41,290 nucleotides of DNA from Firmicutes bacterium ADurb.Bin248 (GTDB taxonomy: Bacteria; Bacillota; Clostridia; Christensenellales; CAG-138), in NCBI GenBank assembly GCA_002069725.1, contig MWBW01000025.1:1-41290 (forward strand), given 5' to 3'. This document shows positions 1 to 7,768 of this stretch, in pieces. Each line of letters opens with the position of its first letter. Position 1 is the stretch's first letter. The translations under genes and the position numbers were made by a program. Under the pieces are notes generated by a model. That model did no database searches. It was not told the origin of the DNA and saw nothing but the letters and a program-made list of their open reading frames with translations.

Positions 1-1143
1 TTAGCCGTGCACCCACATGCGCATGATGACCGATATGAGCTGGCCCCAGCCCGCCTCCGCGACATCCTCCGCGGCCGCGAGCGCGACGCGCACCTGCGCG
101 CCCTCGTTGGAGGAATAGACGGCGTAGCCGATCAGGTCGCCCCTGCGCACGGGCGCGGGGATGTTCGCCGGCAGTTCGGTCGTGACCTCCCATGAGCCGC
201 CCTTTTTCACGAGCAGCACCACGGCTTTTGTCGAAACCGCGTCCACCTTGCGCTTCATGCCGCCGTTGACCGCGATGCCGGAGGCGACCACGTCCCCCTG
301 CTTCGCGGCGGCTATGGTTTCATACGCGCTAAAGGCTGTGTTCGCGGCGTCTCTGGCGGCCTCGAAGCGCTCGCCGGAGTTCTTCGCGCCGAGCACGGCG
401 ACGACGTAGCTCGTTTCCCCGCGCGTCACCGCGAACGCGCCGCAGTAGCCCGCCTCGTTCGAGGAGCCGGTCGAGCCCGCGTAGCAGCCCTCGAGCCCCT
501 TGATGAGCTTATTCGGGTTCGCGAGCTCGGTCTTGCTGCCGTTCTCGTGCGTGATCTCGTCGAAGGTCAGATTGCTGTACTTGCAATAGGTCGGGGATCT
601 CGCGAGCCGCGCCATGAGCGCGCAGACCTCCTTGGCGGTCATCGAGGGCTTGCCGGTTTGGAGCGAGAAGTCGCCGCTGCCGATGTTGAGTTCGGTGAGT
701 ATGTCCGCGATCGCCTTCTCCGCGAGCGTCGCGCTGCCCGCGGCCGTTTCCGCGAGAGCGTAGGTCGCGTCCCCGGCCGTGATCATGACGGCGGCCTTGA
801 CGAGCGCGGCGGCCTGGATCTTTTCCCCCGCGGAGATGAACGCCGTCGGCCCGCCTATGCCCGCCGCGGTGTCCCCGACGACCACCGACGCGTCCTCGGA
901 GATGAGCCCCTTGTCGAACGCCTCGCACACATACGTCAGCGCGGGCAGCCGCGAAAGCCCCGCGACGTTGCAGACCGTGTCCGCCTCGTAATCGATGGCG
1001 GTCTGCAGGCAGGTGCTCTCGAGCACCGCCACGGCCTTCGTGCCCGCGAAGACCGCGCTTTCGGCGCCCGGATCGGCGCTTGTCAGGGCGCACGGGAGCG
1101 TCAGCATGGCCGCGAGCGCAAGAGATATGATTTCTTTGAACAT
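1..1143 (-). CDS. DacF-like D-alanyl-D-alanine carboxypeptidase homologue, probably catalytically dead
   Basis: About 380 residues with a signal peptide (1 to about 23), a penicillin-binding-protein-5-type domain, a beta-rich C-terminal domain and a C-terminal amphipathic helix (GWGQLISVIMRMW) of the kind that anchors these proteins to the membrane. Family members trim D-Ala from peptidoglycan stem peptides; DacF acts in the forespore. A gap-free alignment by eye to Bacillus DacF puts GLSR (62-65) where SxxK should be, TAG (122-124) where SGN should be, and YAG (221-223) where KTG should be. The nucleophilic Ser and both catalytic Lys are therefore absent, although flanking family signatures (EAFDKG, ATYALAE, NEAGYC) remain. 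The start at 1143 follows GGGAGTG; an in-frame ATG at 1179 exists but lies before the signal peptide. deoB is just upstream, as in the deoB-dacF-spoIIA neighbourhood; spoIIAA would be expected beyond base 1. The family is sure; loss of activity is inferred. Confidence 0.8.
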   Translation of the reverse strand: MFKEIISLALAAMLTLPCALTSADPGAESAVFAGTKAVAVLESTCLQTAIDYEADTVCNVAGLSRLPALTYVCEAFDKGLISEDASVVVGDTAAGIGGPTAFISAGEKIQAAALVKAAVMITAGDATYALAETAAGSATLAEKAIADILTELNIGSGDFSLQTGKPSMTAKEVCALMARLARSPTYCKYSNLTFDEITHENGSKTELANPNKLIKGLEGCYAGSTGSSNEAGYCGAFAVTRGETSYVVAVLGAKNSGERFEAARDAANTAFSAYETIAAAKQGDVVASGIAVNGGMKRKVDAVSTKAVVLLVKKGGSWEVTTELPANIPAPVRRGDLIGYAVYSSNEGAQVRVALAAAEDVAEAGWGQLISVIMRMWVHG

Positions 1144-1149
1144 AGTTAT

Positions 1150-1197
1150 CACTCCCGCATCAGGTTCATATTGATTCATATGTCCTGTGCGGGAGTG
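1150..1197 (-). promoter_or_regulatory. Hairpin sequestering the dacF ribosome-binding site
   Basis: A perfect 10-base inverted repeat (CACTCCCGCA / TGCGGGAGTG in mRNA sense) flanks a 28-base spacer, and an inner CAGG/CCTG pair can extend the stem. The 3' arm contains the GGGAGTG Shine-Dalgarno of the downstream gene, six bases before its ATG, so folding would hide the site. There is no T-run, so it is not a terminator. The effect on translation is inferred. Confidence 0.6.
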
Positions 1198-1218
1198 AAG
1201 ATACCAAATTACTGCCGT

Positions 1219-2382
1219 TTATTTCAATTGTGCGAGAAAAGATGTTCCCGCCGGGAACGGCTCGCCCGTGAGGTATTCGTAGGCGGTGCAGCCGATGTCG
1301 GCGAAACTCGCGCGCGTGCCGAGGTCCGCGCCGCCCCTGAGCTGCGGGCCGAAGGCGACGATGGGGATGTATTCGCGCGTGTGGTCGGTGCTCGCGGTCG
1401 TGGGATCGCAGCCGTGGTCGGCCGTGACGAGCATGACGTCCCCCTCGCGCAGGGCGGCCTGCAGTTCGGGCAGCCTCGCGTCGAAATATTCGAGCGCCGC
1501 GCCGTAGCCCTCGATGTCGTTGCGGTGCCCGTAGAGCATGTCGAAATCGACGAGGTTCACGAAGATGAGATCGCCCGTCCCCTCGCGGATGAAGCGCAGC
1601 GTGGCTTCGACCCCGTCGCGGTTGTTGCGCGTGTGGTCGGATACCGTCACGCCGCGCCGGTGGAAGATGTCCTCGATCTTGCCGACGCACACGTTTACCA
1701 TATTGCGCGCGGCGAGGCCGTCGAGTATGGTTTCCCCCACGGGCGGTATCGCGTAGTCGCGCCGGAACTCCGTGCGCCGGTAGTTCCCGCTCGTCCCCGT
1801 GAACGGGCGCGCGATCACGCGGCCGACGAGGTCGTCCCCCACAAGCATTTCGCGCGCGACTTCGCAGCAGCGGTAAAGCTCCTCGAGCGGCACCGCGTCC
1901 TGGTGCGCGGCGATCTGGAACACGCTGTCCGCCGAGGTGTAGACGATGAGTTTCCCCGTACTCACGTGCTCGTCGCCGAGCCGCTGTATGATTTCCGTGC
2001 CGGAAGCCACTTCGTTGCCGATCGTGCCGCGCCCGGAGCGCTGCTCGAACGCGTCGATGAGCCTTTGCGGGAAGCCGTTCGGATACGTCCGGAACGGCGG
2101 GTCCATGGCCACTCCCGCCATCTCCCAGTGGCCGCTCGTGGTATCCTTCGCCTTGGTGATTTCAGCCGCGCGGCCGAAACAGCCGCCCGGCATAGATACG
2201 CGCGGCAGCCACGAGCCCTCGATGTTGCCAAGGCCCAGCGCAAGCAGGTGCGGGATGTTGAGCCCGCGTTTTCTGTAGATATTGCCCAGCGTGTGCGCGC
2301 CCTCGTCGCCGAACTCCGCGGCATCCGGCTGCGCGCCTATTCCAACGCTGTCCAGTACGATGATGATAAACCTCTTTTTCAT
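1219..2382 (-). CDS. deoB: Phosphopentomutase
   Basis: 387 residues, normal length for DeoB. It interconverts ribose 1-phosphate (or deoxyribose 1-phosphate) and ribose 5-phosphate in nucleoside salvage, and belongs to the metal-dependent alkaline-phosphatase superfamily. Visible signatures are the N-terminal IVLDSVGIGAQPDA with its metal-binding Asp, TSGHWEMAG, VNLVDFDMLYGHR and the C-terminal TADHGCDPT. The ATG at 2382 follows GAGGTG at good spacing. It lies between spo0A and the dacF-like gene. In Bacillus the orthologue (drm) precedes pupG and dacF; here no purine nucleoside phosphorylase gene lies between them. A hairpin-type terminator and a -10-like TATAAT upstream suggest its own promoter. 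Confidence 0.95.
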   Translation of the reverse strand: MKKRFIIIVLDSVGIGAQPDAAEFGDEGAHTLGNIYRKRGLNIPHLLALGLGNIEGSWLPRVSMPGGCFGRAAEITKAKDTTSGHWEMAGVAMDPPFRTYPNGFPQRLIDAFEQRSGRGTIGNEVASGTEIIQRLGDEHVSTGKLIVYTSADSVFQIAAHQDAVPLEELYRCCEVAREMLVGDDLVGRVIARPFTGTSGNYRRTEFRRDYAIPPVGETILDGLAARNMVNVCVGKIEDIFHRRGVTVSDHTRNNRDGVEATLRFIREGTGDLIFVNLVDFDMLYGHRNDIEGYGAALEYFDARLPELQAALREGDVMLVTADHGCDPTTASTDHTREYIPIVAFGPQLRGGADLGTRASFADIGCTAYEYLTGEPFPAGTSFLAQLK

Positions 2383-2396
2383 GCTTTCACCTCGGC

Positions 2397-2428
2397 ATTA
2401 TAGTAACACCCGGAAATCGGCGCGTCAA
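2397..2428 (-). promoter_or_regulatory. Possible deoB promoter
   Basis: An exact TATAAT (minus strand, 2402 to 2397) lies 14 bases before the deoB ATG. The best -35 is TTGACG (2428 to 2423), but the 20-base spacing is longer than usual for sigma-A. The -35 overlaps the tail of the spo0A terminator. Confidence 0.35.
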
Positions 2429-2456
2429 CAAACGGACGCCCTCTTGCGGGCGTCCG
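2426..2456 (-). terminator. Intrinsic terminator after spo0A
   Basis: A nine-base-pair perfect stem (CGGACGCCC/GGGCGTCCG, 2433-2441 with 2448-2456) with a six-base loop is followed on the minus strand by TTTGTT. It lies 18 bases past the spo0A stop. The T-run is interrupted, so efficiency may be partial. Confidence 0.65.
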
Positions 2457-2473
2457 GCATGAACCCGTGTCGG

Positions 2474-3262
2474 TCAGTAGTTCGACGCGATGCGGATCTT
2501 CGTGCGCTCCGCGATGAGCGTGATGCATTCCTTGTTGGTGGGCCTTCCCTTATCCTCCTTGACCGTGTAGCCGAACAGGCGGTACTGGTTCTCGATGTTG
2601 CCGCGCAGCCACGCCATTTCGATGGCGTAACGGATGGAGCGCTCTACGATTTTGACCGAAATGCCGTAACGCCGCGCGATCGCCGGATAAATATCCGTCG
2701 TGATGCCGATGCTCCTGCCGCGGTTGTCGAGGTAGAGCGCGACCGCGTCGCGGATGTACTTGAAGCCGTCGTGATGGGCGCTCACGCCCATGGCGAAGAG
2801 GTAGCGCGTGATGATCTCGTCGCGCTCGCGGAGCTGTTTGCTGCGTATGTCCACATAGAGGGGAACGTTTTCGTCGGAGAGGTCGAGCTTGAGCAGCGCG
2901 CACACGCGCTTGTAGATCGCGTCCGGCTGCGAGGGCATCGCGATGACGTAAGCGAGCCCGAGGGATTGTATCATGCGCATCGCGACGTCGGACAGAAAGC
3001 CCGTGAGGCCGATGAGCATCGTTTCCGCGCCGAGCCTTTCCTCGCGAAGGCGCATCACGAGCCCTGTCCCGTCGCACACGGGCATGAGCATGTCGATGAG
3101 CGCAACGTCCGGTTGCGCGTGCATCCGGAAATACTCTACGGCCTCGTCGGCGTTGTAGGCCTTCGCGCATAATTCGAAGCGTTTGTCCGCACTAAAAAGA
3201 ACCCCGAGTGAATCGCACATACGAGGATTGTCATTTACGAGAAGAATTCTTATTCCCTTCAT
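2474..3262 (-). CDS. spo0A: Sporulation master response regulator Spo0A, with an atypical receiver domain
   Basis: 262 residues: an N-terminal receiver (1 to about 125) and the C-terminal Spo0A DNA-binding domain (about 140-262). The latter is clear from GVSAHHDGFKYIRDAV, TTDIYPAIARRY, VERSIRYAIEMAWLRGN and GRPTNKECI. Spo0A-P switches the cell from growth to sporulation. In the receiver, the phospho-acceptor Asp57 (ALIDMLMP) and Thr87 are present. The acidic pair near residue 10 is N10-D11 instead of D-D, and the conserved Lys of the KP turn is Met109 (AMPS). In typical receivers that Lys is needed for the activating change, so phosphorylation or signalling may differ. The neighbour spoIVB is the standard partner. 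The start at 3262 follows AAGGAT. The AT-rich upstream spacer contains 0A-box-like sites. Confidence 0.95.
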   Translation of the reverse strand: MKGIRILLVNDNPRMCDSLGVLFSADKRFELCAKAYNADEAVEYFRMHAQPDVALIDMLMPVCDGTGLVMRLREERLGAETMLIGLTGFLSDVAMRMIQSLGLAYVIAMPSQPDAIYKRVCALLKLDLSDENVPLYVDIRSKQLRERDEIITRYLFAMGVSAHHDGFKYIRDAVALYLDNRGRSIGITTDIYPAIARRYGISVKIVERSIRYAIEMAWLRGNIENQYRLFGYTVKEDKGRPTNKECITLIAERTKIRIASNY

Positions 3263-3362
3263 AATCCGCCAATCCTTGAAACAGCAAGAAACTAATCGAA
3301 TATTTCTTTATTCATGATAAATCATTTTATAGGAATCCACAAGCAAGTATTTTGATGTTAAT

Positions 3363-3378
3363 TATCGAATTTGTCGAT
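3363..3378. promoter_or_regulatory. Pair of 0A-box-like sites upstream of spo0A
   Basis: TATCGAA (3363-3369) and TGTCGAT (3372-3378) each match the Spo0A-P box TGTCGAA at six of seven positions. They lie about 100 bases upstream of the spo0A start, in an AT-rich spacer beside the spoIVB stop. A weaker AATCGAA is near 3294. Autoregulation is known for Spo0A; binding here is inferred. Confidence 0.4.
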
Positions 3379-3383
3379 TTTTT

Positions 3384-4631
3384 TTAATGATTGCTGCATT
3401 CATACATCCAAAGCGCATAAATACCATAGCCCTTGAGCGGATCGTTGATGAACACGTGCGTCACCGCGCCCACGAGCCTGCCGTTCTGTATGATGGGGCT
3501 GCCGCTCATGCCCTGCACGATGCCGCCCGCTTTGGAGATGAGCTCCTCGTCCGTAATGCGTATGACCATGCCCTTGGATTCCGTCAGCGGCTGCTGATAT
3601 ATCTTGACGATTTCGCATCTGTATTCCCGGACGCCGCCGTTGTCGATGCTCGCGAGTATGCTTGCCTCGCCCGTCGTGATTTCCTCGGGATACGCGAGGG
3701 GCAGCCCTTCCGGATAAACGGGGTTGACGAGCGCCTGCGTCATGGTGCCGTAGACGCCGAACTCCGTGTTGTCCTCGATCCTTGCGAGCCGCCTGCTCAT
3801 GATGCCGAATGTTCCCTTGATTTCCCCCGGCATGCCCTGCTTGCCCTCGACGATGCCCACGACGTCCGCCTGGAGGATCTCCCCCTCGCGCGCGGGGATG
3901 ATGGTGCCCGTGTCGGCGTCGGTCACGGCGTGCCCGAGCGCGCCGAAGCGCAGCGTGCTCATGACATAGAAGCTCAGCGTGCCGATGCCCGCGCTGCTCT
4001 CGCGCACCCACATGCCCATCGAGGCGTTGCCGCCGCCTTCGTTTTGCCGCGGCGTCAGGTTTACGCTCATGCTTTCCCCGCCGCGCACAAGGCCGATCGC
4101 GTAGGTCCTGCCGGTTTCGGAGCAGAGGTTTACAAGCTGCGACACGCTCTCGATCCGCGTGCCGTCCACGGTCTGGATCACATCCCCCGCCTTGATGCCC
4201 GCGGCCGCCGCGGGCGAAAACGCGCCCGAATCGGTCGTGATGTCGCCGAGGCCCACGACCAGCACGCCGTCGCAATAGAGGCTGATGCCCACCGTCTCCC
4301 CGCCCGGCATCACGTAGACCTCGTCGCGCACATGCACGTTGACCTGCTTGATGGGTATGCCGAAAAGCCTTACCACATAGCTCGCGTCGCCTTCCCGGTT
4401 CCCCAGCGTCTCCGATAGATCGCCGGAAACCGCCACCCCGGTTTCGTCGAGCACGCTGAAGGGCGCGCCCAGGGAGAACAGCGCGTCGCACCCGTTGTCC
4501 CTGTCCACATAGATGTCGTTGGGCAGCTCGCGAAGCTCCGCGAACCGCGGCAGGCAGTTGAGCGCCGTTATCAAAGCGCAAAGTATCAAACCGGCCGATT
4601 TCAGGCCGACGCTGCGCGAAGAATATCTCAT
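3384..4631 (-). CDS. spoIVB: SpoIVB serine peptidase with PDZ domain
   Basis: 415 residues. SpoIVB is made in the forespore and secreted into the intermembrane space, where it triggers pro-sigma-K processing by cleaving SpoIVFA. An N-terminal membrane segment (about 11-28) is followed by a PDZ domain (about 120-195, with AGIKAGDVIQTVDG) and the S55 peptidase domain. His234 (ALGHAVTD), Asp361 (RITDEE) and Ser376 (VQGMSGSPI) match the Bacillus His236/Asp363/Ser378 triad in order and spacing, so the enzyme looks active. The ATG at 4631 follows GAGGTGG. It sits between recN and spo0A as in most spore formers. A strong terminator separates it from recN, so it probably uses its own promoter. Confidence 0.96.
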   Translation of the reverse strand: MRYSSRSVGLKSAGLILCALITALNCLPRFAELRELPNDIYVDRDNGCDALFSLGAPFSVLDETGVAVSGDLSETLGNREGDASYVVRLFGIPIKQVNVHVRDEVYVMPGGETVGISLYCDGVLVVGLGDITTDSGAFSPAAAAGIKAGDVIQTVDGTRIESVSQLVNLCSETGRTYAIGLVRGGESMSVNLTPRQNEGGGNASMGMWVRESSAGIGTLSFYVMSTLRFGALGHAVTDADTGTIIPAREGEILQADVVGIVEGKQGMPGEIKGTFGIMSRRLARIEDNTEFGVYGTMTQALVNPVYPEGLPLAYPEEITTGEASILASIDNGGVREYRCEIVKIYQQPLTESKGMVIRITDEELISKAGGIVQGMSGSPIIQNGRLVGAVTHVFINDPLKGYGIYALWMYECSNH

Positions 4632-4646
4632 GATTCCACCTCAAAT

Positions 4647-4672
4647 AAAAAACCCGCGGGTTTTGCCCGCGG
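4647..4672 (-). terminator. Intrinsic terminator after recN
   Basis: CCGCGGG (4654-4660) pairs with CCCGCGG (4666-4672) around a GCAAAA-type loop. Six Ts follow on the minus strand (A-run 4647-4652). It separates recN from spoIVB. Confidence 0.85.
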
Positions 4673-4676
4673 TAAT

Positions 4677-4706
4677 AAGGATGCGCACGCGCACTCGCGC
4701 ATATTC
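4677..4706 (-). promoter_or_regulatory. Possible forespore sigma (F/G-type) promoter for spoIVB
   Basis: GAATA (4706 to 4702), 18 bases, then CATCCTT (4683 to 4677) resembles the sigma-G pattern gHATr / cATnMTA, with one mismatch in the -10. The predicted start would lie just before the recN terminator hairpin, so the nascent RNA would begin with it. Bacillus spoIVB is forespore-transcribed, which fits. Match strength is modest. Confidence 0.3.
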
Positions 4707-4709
4707 GCT

Positions 4710-6407
4710 CTATTGCGCGTTTTTGCTTTTGCCCGCGCGCTCGATGAGCATCTTCGCGTGCTCGTAAGCGTACTTCGAGTCGGGGTCGCCGTCCATCATC
4801 TGGGCGACGCGCCTGTACTTCCCTTCCTCGTCGAGCAGCCGCACCTGAACCGTCGTTTTCGCGCCGTCGTCCTTTTTTTCGACGACGTAGTGCGCGTCCG
4901 CGAGGGCCGCGATCTGCGGCAGGTGCGTCACGCAGATGACCTGATGGCTTTTGGCGATGCCCAGCATCTTCTCGCCGACCTTTGCCGCGACCTTCCCGCT
5001 GATGCCGGTGTCGATTTCATCGAAAATCAGCGTGCCGATTTTATCGTTGTCCGCGAAAATCGCCTTGAAGCAGAGCATGATGCGCGAGAGCTCGCCGCCG
5101 GAAGCGACCTTCGAGAGCGGCTTGACAGGCTCGCCTGGGTTGGTCGTGAGCAGGTACTCCGCGCCCATCGTGCCCTCGGGCCTGAGCTCGTTCCCCTGCG
5201 CGCGCGTAAAGGCGACGCGGAAGTCCGCCTTATCCAGCCCGAGGTCCGCCATGTGCGCGAGGACCTGCTTGCCGAGTTTTGCCGCCGCGCGCTCGCGAAG
5301 CGAAGAAAGCTTCGCGTCGAATTTCGCGTACTCCGCGGCGATCGACGCGAGCCGCGCGTCGAGCTCGGCCGCGCGCTCGTCGGCCTTCATCAGATCCTCG
5401 AGCCGCTTTTGCGCGTTCTGCGCGTACGCGAGTATTTCGGGTATGCCCGCGCCGTACTTGCGCTTGAGGTCGGATATGATCCTGAGCCTTTCCTCGGCCT
5501 GCTCGAGCCGCGCCGGGTCGAAATCCAGCGCGTCCCTCGCGTCCCGCACGGCATAGGCGATGTCCTCGAGGTTGTAATACGCTTCCTCGAGCCGATTGAA
5601 CAGCGCCTCGTAGCCGGGCGAGAACGCACAGATTTCGCGGAGCCGCCTGCGCGCGCCGTCGAGCGCGGACAGGGCGTTGCCCCCCTCCTCGCCGTAAAGC
5701 CGCGCGTGCGCCTCGTCGAGCGCGCCCTGTATGCGCTCCCCGTTCATCAACAGCAGCCTCTGCGCGGCGAGCGTCTCGTCCTCCCCCGGCGCGAGGGCGG
5801 CTTTGGCAATTTCCTCGGCCTGGAAAGAGAGCATATCCATTTCGCGGCAGCGCTCCGCCTCCGTGCCGAAGCCCGCGTTGCGCATAAGGCGCGCTTTCGC
5901 GTGCTCGGCGCACAGCGAAGAAAGCGCGTCGAGCTGGGGGCGGATGGAAGCATGGTCGTAAGCATCGAGAAAGGCCGTGTGGTTTTCGGGCGAGAGCAGG
6001 GATTGATGCTCGTGCTGCCCGTGTATATCTATGAGCGCGTCCGAAACGCGCTTGACGAGGGATACCGGTACGAGGGCGCCGTTGAGCCTGCAGGCGCTTT
6101 TGCCCGAGGCGGTCAGCTCGCGCGAGAGTATGATTTCCCCGTCCTCGCAGGCGAGCTCCTGTTCCCCGAGTATTTTTATGATTGCGGAATCGGCGGATAC
6201 GGAAAAAACCGCCTCGGCGCGCGCTTTCGCCGCGCCGTATTTGATCAGCTCGCGGCTGGCGCGCTCGCCGAGCACGAAGTTGACCGCGTCTATGATGATG
6301 GATTTGCCCGCGCCCGTCTCGCCCGTGAGCACGTTGAAACCCTCGCCGAAGTCCAGCTCGAGGGCGTCGATCAGCGCGATGTTTTCTATATAAAGCCTGC
6401 GCAGCAT
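4710..6407 (-). CDS. recN: DNA repair ATPase RecN
   Basis: 565 residues, an SMC-like ATPase that gathers double-strand break ends for recombinational repair. Walker A GETGAGKS is at 29-36. Two long coiled-coil arms lie between about 150 and 370. The ABC signature (SGGELSRIML) and Walker B (LIFDEIDTGISG) are in the C-terminal lobe, followed by the THLPQIAALAD segment. The ATG at 6407 is 24 bases past the argR stop and follows AGGCGGCAGG. The argR-recN-spoIVB-spo0A order is the classical Firmicutes arrangement. A perfect terminator follows. Confidence 0.97.
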   Translation of the reverse strand: MLRRLYIENIALIDALELDFGEGFNVLTGETGAGKSIIIDAVNFVLGERASRELIKYGAAKARAEAVFSVSADSAIIKILGEQELACEDGEIILSRELTASGKSACRLNGALVPVSLVKRVSDALIDIHGQHEHQSLLSPENHTAFLDAYDHASIRPQLDALSSLCAEHAKARLMRNAGFGTEAERCREMDMLSFQAEEIAKAALAPGEDETLAAQRLLLMNGERIQGALDEAHARLYGEEGGNALSALDGARRRLREICAFSPGYEALFNRLEEAYYNLEDIAYAVRDARDALDFDPARLEQAEERLRIISDLKRKYGAGIPEILAYAQNAQKRLEDLMKADERAAELDARLASIAAEYAKFDAKLSSLRERAAAKLGKQVLAHMADLGLDKADFRVAFTRAQGNELRPEGTMGAEYLLTTNPGEPVKPLSKVASGGELSRIMLCFKAIFADNDKIGTLIFDEIDTGISGKVAAKVGEKMLGIAKSHQVICVTHLPQIAALADAHYVVEKKDDGAKTTVQVRLLDEEGKYRRVAQMMDGDPDSKYAYEHAKMLIERAGKSKNAQ

Positions 6408-6431
6408 CCTGCCGCCTTTCCCGATTCCCCT

Positions 6432-6887
6432 TTATTTGCGCATCATGGCGCCGATGCGCTTCAATACGTCCGGCACCATTTTGAGATCCTTCACGGCGAG
6501 GAAAATCGTGTTGTCGCCCGCGAGCGTGCCCGCGATCTCGTTCCAGTGCATCGAGTCGATCGCCTCGGCCGCCGCGTTGCCGGAGCCGGAGAGGGTCTTG
6601 ATGATGATGAGGTTGTACGAATAGGTGACCGTCACGACCGAGTCGCTGAATATGCGTACCAGCCTCTCCTTGAGCCCGGCCTCGGCCTTGTCGACGGTGG
6701 CATACTTATACGCGCCCGTGTCGGAGAGCACTTTAATGAGGCGCAGTTCCTTGATATCCCTCGATACGGTCGCCTGCGTCACGCTGATGCCGTGTTCCTT
6801 TAACAGGCGCGCGAGATCCTCCTGCGTTTCGATGTCGTTGCGCTCGATGAGCTCCAGTATCATTGCATGTCGTTCCGATTTCATCAT
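6432..6887 (-). CDS. argR: Arginine repressor ArgR/AhrC
   Basis: 151 residues, normal length. ArgR is an arginine-dependent hexameric repressor of arginine synthesis and activator of catabolism. The N-terminal winged helix-turn-helix carries the recognition segment VTQATVSRDIKEL (36-48). The C-terminal oligomerisation domain contains GTLAGDNTIF (120-129), whose Asp contacts arginine. Two adjacent ATGs exist; 6887 follows GGAGG at about seven bases. It is 36 bases after nadK and 24 before recN, so it is part of the nadK-argR-recN transcript. I saw no arginine biosynthesis genes in the window. Confidence 0.96.
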   Translation of the reverse strand: MMKSERHAMILELIERNDIETQEDLARLLKEHGISVTQATVSRDIKELRLIKVLSDTGAYKYATVDKAEAGLKERLVRIFSDSVVTVTYSYNLIIIKTLSGSGNAAAEAIDSMHWNEIAGTLAGDNTIFLAVKDLKMVPDVLKRIGAMMRK

Positions 6888-6923
6888 AAAATACCTCCCA
6901 TGCTTGTTGGCGTGCGCCGTCCG

Positions 6924-7760
6924 TCAGGACAGCTTGGTTCTGATCAGTTCGTAGATGTTCCTTTGCCCGAAGCGGATGAAATCGACATGCCCCTCGGAGC
7001 GGCGCACGGTGATCACGTCGTCCGTGTCGATCTCGGCGGAATGGATGCCGTCCGTGGAGAGATAGCCCGCGCTGTTCATCGAAAAGCGCATCCGCGCGTC
7101 CCCCGAGGCGATGATCGGGCGCACGGAGAGCGTGTGCGGGCAGATGGGCGTGACGATGATCGCCGCGAGCCCCGGAGCGATCACGGGGCCGCCCGCGGAG
7201 ATCGAGTATCCCGTCGCGCCCGTCGAGGTGCTCACGATGATGCCGTCGCACAGCACGCACCCGGCGTCGATCCCGTCGATCTCCATGCTGATGTCGACCA
7301 CGCCGGAGAACGAGCGCTTGTAGAGCAGCGCCTCGTTCAGGCAGAGCCTTTGCGCGTCGCCGTTGACGCGGCAGGAAAGCAGCATGCGCGCGTCGAGCTC
7401 ATAATCCCCCGCGTCGAGGCGGCGCAGCGCCTCGTCGAGCCCCTCGGGCGGGATCTCGCTCAAAAAGCCGACCCTGCCGAGGTTGACGCCGAGTATGGGC
7501 GCGCCGTACTCGTGGGCGGGTTCCGCCGCGTGGAGTATGGTGCCGTCGCCGCCGAAAGCGAGTATCACGTCGGGGTGAAGCTCGCCAAACGAAGGCGCGC
7601 CGACGCGAAGCTTCTCATGCGTCTCGTCGTTGACGCAGCATGCGCGGCCGTCCGAGAGCGCTTTTTCGAGCGCCTGCCTCAGGCAGCCGACGGCGTTGGG
7701 GCGCTCCGGATTGGTGAAAAAGCCGAGCGTATATTTTTTTTTCGACGATATCCGGTTCAT
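6924..7760 (-). CDS. nadK: NAD kinase
   Basis: 278 residues. The enzyme phosphorylates NAD to NADP with ATP. The nucleotide-binding GGDGT motif is at 70-74. A substrate-contacting NE pair occurs in CLNEALLY, and the glycine-rich TSTGATGYSISAGGP segment is complete. The start ATG at 7760 has no Shine-Dalgarno; a good sigma-A promoter ends only eight bases before it, so a leaderless transcript is likely. No alternative ATG, GTG or TTG start occurs before the conserved GFFTNPERP. The position between tlyA and argR matches other Clostridia. Confidence 0.95.
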   Translation of the reverse strand: MNRISSKKKYTLGFFTNPERPNAVGCLRQALEKALSDGRACCVNDETHEKLRVGAPSFGELHPDVILAFGGDGTILHAAEPAHEYGAPILGVNLGRVGFLSEIPPEGLDEALRRLDAGDYELDARMLLSCRVNGDAQRLCLNEALLYKRSFSGVVDISMEIDGIDAGCVLCDGIIVSTSTGATGYSISAGGPVIAPGLAAIIVTPICPHTLSVRPIIASGDARMRFSMNSAGYLSTDGIHSAEIDTDDVITVRRSEGHVDFIRFGQRNIYELIRTKLS

Positions 7761-7768
7761 TGAATGAT

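Noticed and set aside
547..2403. A 618-codon plus-strand open frame across dacF and deoB
   Set aside because: It crosses two well-supported minus-strand genes and their spacer, and has no recognisable motif or ribosome-binding site.
4713..6803. A 696-codon open frame on the plus strand, the longest in the window
   Set aside because: It is antisense to recN and argR, Arg/Leu/Val/Ala-rich with no known domain. In GC-rich DNA the antisense of a real gene stays open by codon bias.
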